Assembly (NCBI RefSeq): GCF_041260155.1
Contig: NC_091946.1
Span: 33,819,620-33,883,619, forward strand
DNA length: 64,000 bases
Reading direction: 5' to 3'
From: Ptychodera flava
Taxonomy: Eukaryota > Hemichordata > Enteropneusta > Ptychoderidae
Shown here one piece after another: positions 55,434 through 64,000 of the stretch. The stretch's first letter is position 1. Each line of letters opens with the position of its first letter. A program made the translations under genes and the position numbers. Below the pieces are notes generated by a model, which saw nothing but the letters and a program-made list of their open reading frames with translations, made no database searches and had not been told where the DNA came from.

Positions 55434-58400
55434 GTAAGAATTTTACTGACGCATATTCTCTCTTTATTCGGTATTTTGTGCATAAATTTATGATACTAGC
55501 TTTCTATCGACAAACAAGGACATTCTTAAAAAATTAAGGCTCAAAACTATGCCGACGAAATATGTTTTTTTACACTTTGAACTCAACTCTTTTTTACGAA
55601 ATGATAAGGCGTTCATCATGCATGCTGCACGGCCGTAGCAGCCACGTGACATTATAAAACGGTTCAAATTGCTTGAAATTCCGTCGTTTTTTGGTCAGAA
55701 TGACGCTGAATTGTATTATGTGAGAGAAGGGCTTCATTTGGCTACTTCAGATTCATACGCTTTAAGGTATTTGATTGTAATCTCCGGCACTAATGAATGT
55801 CTAAAAGTGGAGGAAAAAACGCGGCCATTTCTGATTTCCTGTGCAGCTCAAGAGAGACAAAGGAAATCAGTCATGAAGGATGAAATGTTTGGAACAGAAA
55901 AAGAAAAAATACCCCTCGTGCGCATCTTTTTGAATCGTCAATTTGTTAACCGTGATCAGATTCCAAGTGGCTTTCGCTAGTTCTTCGAATTTCAAATTCA
56001 CAAATTCGATGCGATAAGCGTGTTGTACTGCGTGAGTATCCTTGAACCGATGCCGACAAATGATAACCCATAATGCTTTGCGAATTGTAACAAAGGCCAA
56101 CGTGTCTGCAAGTATGTGAAGCCCTGGAATGCGGGCGTGATTTATAATATGTGTTTACCTGTGGCTCAGTTGTGACTGTTTCAACTAGCGCTCGTTCAAA
56201 GAGTAAGAATTATTAATCAATGAATTGTTTATCAATGTGTCAATTTCTTATCAATCTTACACCTTATATAGTCCGTGTGTGATCATCTTTTTGTGGTCTT
56301 GATGTGTTAGTCTGATAGTTCAGCCTGGGTGAGATGAGAACTGCACTATAACAATATTTTCTAACTCTGTTATAATGATACATGTGGTTCTATTTGTCTA
56401 TGAGCTAGTTAACTTTTTGTTTATTTCACGTCTTAAATATATTTTCCTATGATATGTTATTGATGTGATCATGAATTTGAACAAAGACAAGTGTCGATAT
56501 GGAAATGTTATACCCTATTATAATACATCATATACTTATTTGCACATTTCCAACTGTATAGACTGTGTTAGGTGATTTTCTTATTTTTCATCAAAATACA
56601 TAAGCTATTTGTCATTATTTCCTTTTTATCATCCTGATCCAACATAGTGAACATGTACATGTAAATAAGCTTTCTACTCTGTGATTGCAGATTCAACTCT
56701 TTGGAATGTCACTTTTACTTGCCAAGTACAAAATATTGTATATATTTTCTTGTATTCAAAGTTCTTGAAGCATATTTTATAATGCAGCAGTATTACTGTA
56801 TTTTTTAAACAAGAGAAGTCTTAATTTGGAATTGAGTGACAGTCTTATTTGACAACATGACGTTGACTGGTCTTGAAATCTTAGACGACTGAATCCTCTG
56901 TTTTGCTCGGTACTAGAAGTGCAAACATGACAGAGAGTAGTGTAAAAGATGCGCCATGGATGCCTATGGTGGTTTGGCTGAGTGCAGACGCAGGTGAAGT
57001 TGCGTTGCAGCCTGAAATTATTGTAAAACCTCAAGGTACTGGAGAAGGTGAGTCTCCTTGTAACTGGGTTTGGTGTTCACAAATAAAAAAGGCGGCAGAA
57101 TTTCGATTGCGAGGCTTCGTCAGTTCATACTGGGTCAACTGTGTACCCATGTGAGCGGCCATTACTCGTCAGTTTGCACTACATCTTGCAGAGTGAAATT
57201 GTCAACGCTGTCACAAATTGGTAAATTTCTTTTCTTGTTTTAATGAGAGAAACTCCGATCCAGAGGCACCCAATGATGTACAGGTGTTAAATTGTGAAAT
57301 CTTAGCATTATTATCATTATGAATTATAATATTTTTGCTTATGGTTGCAAAATAATAAAGTCTGTGGTATATACTTCTTGTATCTAAACCTGAAATACAA
57401 TCCTTCAGATAAATATTCCATTCAGTATTTTATCAGTATGACAATATCAGAAGCCATACTTGTGAGGTTACATGATAGATAATGCTGTTTTGTTACCCTT
57501 GTCTGACAGGAGTATGAATAATTGTATCTTTGGATTGTTAAGGGATACTACATTTTCATCACATAATAAGTTTTGTATACATACTTTTTCTTTTTCATGC
57601 AATTTTTCAATTCTGTAACATGCAAATACAGTGTATGTTTGTATGATGATCCTCAAAGGTTTTACAATAAATAACATCTTTCACACGAGTTATGTATGTT
57701 GACACCAGGGAAAGCTTCAGTGCCATGTTGTTATATTGTGATGAAGTTCTATGTAGGCCGTGACAGTACTAATAAGCAAAATAATATTATACAACCATAA
57801 AGTACACCGTGCTCATTGGGTGCTTCTGAAGTCAAACTGATGTATTACTACTGTATATATGAACACTGGAATAAAATTTTGTCCACTATGATTTCATAAT
57901 TGGATATTAATGATGCCACGCGAGAAGTAAACAACATATGTTCCAAGGAAATGTGATATCCCAAATACTTCTTTTGCAATGGTAGCCTTTGTACCATACC
58001 AGAATGATTTGCTGAGAACGTGATTGCAACTGTTAGCCCGGGTCATTTGATGGGGCTGACCCCAACCATGATTCACATCAGGAACTGCAGTAACCCTCCG
58101 CAATGTGCCATAGCTGTCTCACAATAAGATGTTTGTTGCCGCATGGTAAAGTACAAACTGCTTCAGAAAAATAATTGCTGCCCAGACCGAGCTGTTGTAC
58201 GCATAGTTGTGTTCAAATCTCACGAGATGTTTTCAGTCCTCCAACTGAAGAGAAAGTCGCCTGAATCAGTTGCCCAAAGATTGTCAGAAGATTCTTGTAG
58301 GCTCACACAGTTCAGTTCATCCTGTTTGTACAAGTTTTCCAGCTGTTCTTCTCTTGATCAAAATGTAAAATTGATCAGTGATATGGTTGAAAATTGGATT

Positions 58401-58699
58401 TGAACCAAGTGCAGTGGCATTGTTTCAGAAGAATTCATTGAAGATTACAAGCATGCAGTGTTTTTTTTCTTGTCCTCTTTTATTATAATATTACCACTTG
58501 AATCCAATCAAATAAAATCAATTTTATCAAACTTTGTGATGATGATTATAATTTTCTCACAAGTGCCATTGTCAATGAAGTTGTGTGTCAGTAAGAGTTT
58601 TTGTGAAATTTGTCTCGAAATATTGCGACTTGTCTCATTGCACATGTAGTGCTAGTTCATTATCTAATACTTAACATAGCATACTGGTGCCTCTTCCAG
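55434..58699 (+). other. First intron of gene B (3.3 kb)
   Basis: No coding exon is supported. Two open frames of 80-100 codons (55,669-55,980; 56,903-57,154) have no recognisable domain. The second ends near a plausible donor (GAAG|GTGAGT at 57,046), so an alternative exon cannot be excluded. Confidence 0.4.
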
Positions 58700-58732
58700 G
58701 TATAATTTTCTGTTCAAGTAAATCTTGGAAAG

Positions 58733-61700
58733 ATGTCTGATGACGGAAAGCTTTACGTTGGTGGTTTAAACCACAGCACAGATGAGATGACGTTAGAGCT
58801 GGAAATGAGCAAATTTGGAATGGTTTCAGAAGGTGAGTGTCAGGAAATGAACGATCAGTGCCAAAATTTTGTTTGTTGTAGTAGGCTGTTTAAAGTACTA
58901 CTCATGGGCAAGGACGAAATGAAAATGCCTTTGTTTTTGCTGGATGTCACAAATAGGTAAAACAAAACTTTTGCTGTCACCCAATTCGTGCAAGGTGCCC
59001 AAGATTAATCAGTATAATTAAAAAAACTGCAAGACAGACGTAAATATCCATAATGCATAGGCACATGTTGGATGGGACTGAATATTGTATTGTTTCCTTA
59101 CAGTGGTAATTGTAAAAGACAAGTACACAAGTCGATCAAGAGGTTTTGGCTTTGTGACGTTTGAAAAACCTGAAGAAGCATCCCTTGCCATTGAAAAATT
59201 GAATGGAACGGTAAGCTTTAGGTTGTCTTAGTAATTTTTTCAGCCATTATGCTCACAGGTGGAACTGACATCTTCAGGATAGTGATGGACAGTGCTGTAT
59301 AAAGTTTCCAAGTTTGTGACCAGAAACACGCCCAGTTACTAAATTGACATGGTTACACTTGTGAAATAATTTAACTTCAGCATGTAGATTTGTAAAGTCC
59401 TTTTTGAGAACAATAGTTGAGGTAAGCGCAGATTATATTGTAACCTCGTTTTGTTGAATGATTTCATTGCAGAATTTTGATGGAAGGACAATTACTGTAG
59501 GCCCTGCCAAAAAGCCACAGCAAGCGTAAGTTTCATGTTCATGATCCTTAAAAGAACCCAGCACTGACAAATAAATTTTACTGGGCTTTGACCTGTGTAT
59601 ACAAGTTGTAGTAAAAAATTCTGAAGAGACATTCGGATAATCTTGTGATATCCATGATATATTTTTATGTCTCTCATTCTGCTTGTACATAGAAGTGGAT
59701 GTTCAGTCAATAATTACAAAATTTTCGTATGTTATAATTTATAACTTACAAATGGATGTCAAAACTGTAAAAGAAAGCAACATTTCATAGAAAAAAACAT
59801 TCATGTTAGACTCAAAACTTCTCATTACAGAGGAGGGGACTCTGATGATGACCCAACAAAACTGTATGTGGGCAAGCTCACTCCAAACACAGATGAAAGT
59901 GCCCTCGAGAAGGAATTGAGTAAATACGGCAAAGTAGTTGAAGGTGAGTGTTCATCCTAAGTGCAGAGAATTTTGTAGCTGGTAATATTCAACTTTTGAG
60001 GCAATCCAAAATGCCCAGTAAGAAATGGCATGTTGCTTAGCTGCTATGCATAGCTTGTAATATTGATGTTTTTACTCACTTTTATGTGATGGTTCATGTG
60101 TCTTGCTTTTCCTTTGCAGTCAATCTAATCAAGGATAAAGTTACTGGAGAATCAAGGGGGTTCGCTTTCGTAAAATTTGAATGTGCAGAAGATGCATCGT
60201 CAGCCACTGATGGTCTCAATGGAAAGGTATGTCATTATCGTCACACTTGCTATAGGGACATGTTGATAGTGAAAGGGCCCTTTGAATTTTTGCAAAGGCA
60301 TTTCTTTGTAGTTATTCAGGAATTATTCAACAAGGTCTGATTTTATGTTTCTGTGTAGAAATGTATTGCCAGAATCAAAGGCCATTTTTCAACAAGAATT
60401 GAAGCTAGAAATTGTGAATTCACCAAGCTCTGGCTGATGTGTATTTTCAAGGCTTTATGGAAAAGATCTTATTCTGTCTGAAGCCTCAGATTTTCATCAA
60501 GATCTGACAGATTGTTTTTCTTTTGTTGCAGACAATAGATGGAAATGCTGTGATGGTACGTCCAGCAAAGAAACCATCCCGCAGAGGTGGTGATGGAGGC
60601 TTCTATGGCAGAGATAACAGGAGAGGTGGCGGCGGCGGTTACGGCAGAGGAGGTGGCGGATTTGGACGCGGCGGTGGCGGCTATGGACGAGGAGGTGGCG
60701 GCGGCGGCTACGGTGGATACAGCGGAGGCGGTGGTTATGGAGGCGGTGGTGGATATGGTGGAGGCAGTTACGGCGGTGGTGGCGGTTACGGCGGTGGATA
60801 TGGCGGAAACAGTGGAGGATATGGTGGTGGCGGTGGATATGGTAACTCCAGAGGATACTATGGAGGAGGTGGAGACAGAAGCGGTGGATACGACAGGGGA
60901 AACAACTACATGTACAGGTTGGTTAATGTCTGAGAGTCCTATCCCACCCACTGACGTACATGACATCAGAGTCTCACCAAAAGCGTACAGCAAGATTCTA
61001 GACAGATTGTACTGTACACATGACTTCATCAAAACTTATAAATGAAGTACATTTGCACCACTCCTTCAAAACCCGACTTGATTATGTATAGTAGTGTTTT
61101 ACTTTTACCTATTTATTGAGTAATTGGCTTGCTGATTTTATTTTTCATAAATGTTCATGCAAACTTTAAGACTTCAAAAGTTCATTGAGGATTCAAACAT
61201 TGTTGATCCAGTTCATGTAGTTAGTGGTTGAGAAATATTTCTTATCACTTCAGTTGCCACACATTCTACATACTCTTTGGCCATTTTTGTCAAACCCACA
61301 TCTTGTCTGTGCAGAAGACTGAGTTTTCTCCCTTCATGTATATTTTCAGTTCTGATCAGCAAAGCTATTCGTGGAACCAATAAAAACAGTGAGGATATTT
61401 TTACTATTTTGATTGTTTAGAAAAACTTTCAAAACCATATGATTTTGAGTATTTTCATCGACAACTGGCATGTTTTCTGACAAAAGGTTGTATTACTTGT
61501 TAAGTGATAGTCTGTGCCTTGAGTTCAAGGGCAATGTCTACAAATGAATGTGTATTGAGTATTGTCAACTATCATTCTGAAGAGATGGTCAATCTGCTCT
61601 GAATCTTGCTGTAAATGTAAATCCAAGTATATGGGACACTTAATTGAATAACTGAAGTACATTTTTTTGAAACTTTACGAACACAAGAAGCTATTTCGCT

Positions 61701-61841
61701 AACTGCCAAATCTGCATGATATTAACAGATGTTTGCAAGTACTGTAAGTCTGTTTAACTTTATGTTAATGAAATGGCATCACCAGCTTAGCATTTTGATA
61801 ACCATGTGTTTCTGTTTTTCTTCATGCAATATAGGTACTAA
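58733..61841 (+). CDS. Tandem-RRM, glycine-rich RNA-binding protein (gene B), paralogue of gene A
   Basis: Coding exons: 58733-58832, 59104-59210, 59473-59525, 59831-59943, 60120-60226, 60532-60917 and 61835-61841 (873 nt, 290 aa, no frame problem). RRM1 has LYVGGL and [13 protein letters not shown]2 has LYVGKL and [11 protein letters not shown] short acidic linker (GGDSDDDPT) replaces the Gly linker of gene A. The C-terminal ~110 residues are Gly/Tyr/Arg repeats ([13 protein letters not shown]) ending NNYMYRY. Exon phases match gene A exon by exon and the last coding exon again supplies only Tyr-stop. Probably an hnRNP/CIRBP-like nuclear RNA-binding protein. Retention of the last intron would give a slightly longer end (LVNV). 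Confidence 0.92.
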
Positions 61842-64000
61842 GAAGTGGAAAGTGGCTGGGCAGTAAAGCAAAGATACGAGCTGCACTTCCATACATCAAA
61901 TTCAACACAGTATGGATTTTTAGACATCTGTTTTCTCTATTTGAGTATACATCACCATTTCATACTGGTATCGTTCCAGGCATGTATCATAGACAAGTTT
62001 CTGCTTAATATTTTTCTTTGAATCATACCTTTTATTGTGTTTATGTCTGTGTAACGAGAATTTTTCCCTGTATTCCAGTAGTGTGTAGATTTGATGACAA
62101 GGGTTATATCCAACTTTCAGACTTTCACTGCCTGTCAGTCTTTCCAATAACTGGTTAATAGACATGGACATGCTCACAGTAAACTATTAAAAAAGTCAAG
62201 TGTACACATCATGTAAGAATATTTTTGAAGTTCTTTTGTACTGTTCTTTATTTTTCATGCGGGGAGAAAAAAGGGGGTTTACTTTGTGCTCCAATGAAGA
62301 GATTTAAAAAAAAGAAAGGCCAGTTGGCAGTTGTTGTTTCATATATATCTTGAAGTATTATTAAATAACATGTTTAAAAAGAAGTTACTTTGGTGTCGTG
62401 CTATTACTTTTGCGATTTTTGGTTTATAGATGTGTGATTTCTTGTGGCTGCGTGTATGGTGTGCATGAGAGGTATATCACATTCTAAAAATCTCAATGAG
62501 CGTGGTCTCCACACTTGGCTGATGCTACAGCCTTGTTTACCAAGGCTCCTTGACTTTAACGATAAGTACGCTCTATTACCAAGGAAATGAGGAATTTTAC
62601 AGGTCTTGGATCAGTGAATCTAAGCAAGTGAAGCTTGTTAGGGGAGGGGGGGGGGCAGTCCTGAGGATCATGAAGCTATTTTGCAAAAATATGCAAGATT
62701 TTTCAATTTTGGTGATCTCTGATCACTTTTAACGTGCAGTGTAAAAACAACCTGAATTCTGATTTAGCCTTGTGTTCACATTATGTGCTGATGAAAGTTT
62801 AGCTTGCTGATTTAAAATCATGAAGGTTCCGGGTCTCCTTGCAATCTGAGGAAATTGCCTTTGCAGTGTGGTGTATGTTGACATTCTCTGGAGTTCAACC
62901 AGTCTGCGGAGGTCAGAATAGTTGGCTGTCGGAGTCTCAGATAAATCATGGAATATTATGGTGTCATTTGTGAGAACATGAGTTTATTTTCTTGAAAGTG
63001 GATTTTGGTACCTCTTGCAAAATGTCGGCTGATAAAAAGGCCATGAACATACTCAACTGGCACACACCTTATTGGTGCCAGGCCTATCATTCCCCCATCT
63101 TGCAAATCTTTAAGCCTCAGCCAAAACATTTTCACCTATTCGGCACGGAATGTTACAGCAGTTGGAGTTAGTAAAAATCATGCCATCTGTTCTTCGAGGC
63201 TTCAAATGATCACATCTTTTATTAAAATTCAACATGTGGCAGATTGTTTACAGCTGCTTTGTGCCGTTGTGTGTTGTAGGTTAGTGCAGCTTGAACGTTT
63301 GGCACCGTCCCTTGAGTTTTCCGCTTCTGGTTGCAGCAATAAGCATATTCCATGGTACTTGTGACAGTGGCTTCTTGGATAGTTTAGGCAAAGAAGGCAT
63401 GAACGACTGTCATTAGTCTAGTTAAAAGCATCTTCACTGATTTACTGACTTGACCTGGTGGTGGTGTGGACTTTGCAGAGGTCTTCCGCTCCACAGCCTC
63501 CATTGTCTATGGGAAAACAAAGTGCACTATACATTCTAAAGCCATTTCTCAAACACTTCAACCATTTTGTCACTGAAGGTCAGTAACTGAGTGTTTGATA
63601 TTGAAACTCTGTGTCCGAAACAAGCGCCTGATATGACAGGAAAGGACCCGTTACTGCTAAAAATATTACCACAACTGATTTGCTTCCCATTTTGAACCTT
63701 TTACCATCAGATTTTAGTCTTACCCCAAGCATTATCAATGGTGATTGTGGACCAAAGTACTGTGGGCAGTTAACCCGTAGAAGATATGACACCCAACTCT
63801 TTAGTTTTGTAATGCCACAAAGATGTAGAGCCTTGGATGTTGCTTGACCTGTGTTTTTTGTCATCAGCGAATGTCCATAGCTGTTACTGGGTACAGTTTG
63901 GCGGCTTTGAATAGAATTCGAAACTTTCAGGCAATGACTACAGCATTATAACTGCATTTATTATGTGTCACTGCTGCCCTTGTAATATTGGTGAGTTAAA
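61842..64000. other. 3' UTR of gene B and downstream DNA
   Basis: An ATTAAA poly(A) candidate lies near 62,361. No gene is recognised beyond it. Open frames (for example the minus strand at 63,580-63,864) lack domains or splice support. Confidence 0.4.

Noticed and set aside
55669..55980. 103-codon frame near the gene B promoter
   Set aside because: No start context, domain or splice pattern; codon composition like the surrounding intron.
56903..57154. Possible extra exon in the first intron of gene B
   Set aside because: A donor-like site is present but there is no clear acceptor, domain or match in gene A.
60469..61032. 187-codon minus-strand open frame rich in Ser, Thr and Ala
   Set aside because: Antisense shadow of the Gly-rich exon of gene B; codon bias of GGN repeats keeps the opposite strand open.

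Overview
This is a 64-kb piece of animal nuclear DNA. It is AT-rich, genes are split by GT-AG introns, microsatellites are common, and several families of small inverted-repeat transposons and a LINE fragment are present. Gene content (single-domain LAMP, tandem-RRM glycine-rich RNA-binding proteins) and the style of the repeats suggest a marine invertebrate. The species cannot be fixed from the sequence.

Layout. (1) 1.1-8.8 kb: a five-exon LAMP-type lysosomal membrane glycoprotein gene on the + strand. (2) 8.8-18.9 kb: intergenic DNA with two TTAA-flanked MITEs, a 28-bp tandem repeat, a 120-bp hairpin element, a hAT-like non-autonomous element and the 3' end of a CR1/L2-type LINE. (3) 18.9-28.0 kb: RNA-binding-protein gene A (+), with a CpG-containing promoter, a large near-perfect foldback in its first intron, two RRMs and a Gly/Arg/Tyr-rich tail. 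(4) 28-36.2 kb: intergenic DNA with a decaying ~141-bp tandem array. (5) 36,210-53,235: a 17,026-bp Polinton/Maverick with 331/334-bp terminal inverted repeats and a perfect 6-bp target duplication (TACGCT). (6) 55.3-62.4 kb: RNA-binding-protein gene B (+), a paralogue of gene A with the same exon phases. The Polinton therefore sits between two tandem paralogues.

The Polinton carries about 17 genes. Recognisable ones are the A32/FtsK-like packaging ATPase, a chromodomain integrase, protein-primed family-B DNA polymerase, the double-jelly-roll major capsid protein, a candidate single-jelly-roll minor capsid protein, several small membrane proteins, and a fibre-like protein with a LamG-type end. 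Replication (PolB), integration (INT), packaging (ATPase) and capsid genes are all present, so the element looks like an integrated virus genome. I found no adenain/Ulp1-type protease. The most unusual gene is a fusion of a P-loop deoxynucleoside-kinase-like domain with a DEDDh 3'-5' exonuclease domain (43,763-44,844).

Many element genes are cut by single-base frame changes but not by substitution-type stops, and one exon of host gene A has the same kind of defect. This points to indel errors in the assembly, or to very young decay. I describe these breaks but do not reconstruct any gene. Read the gene limits of broken genes as spans, not as open frames.
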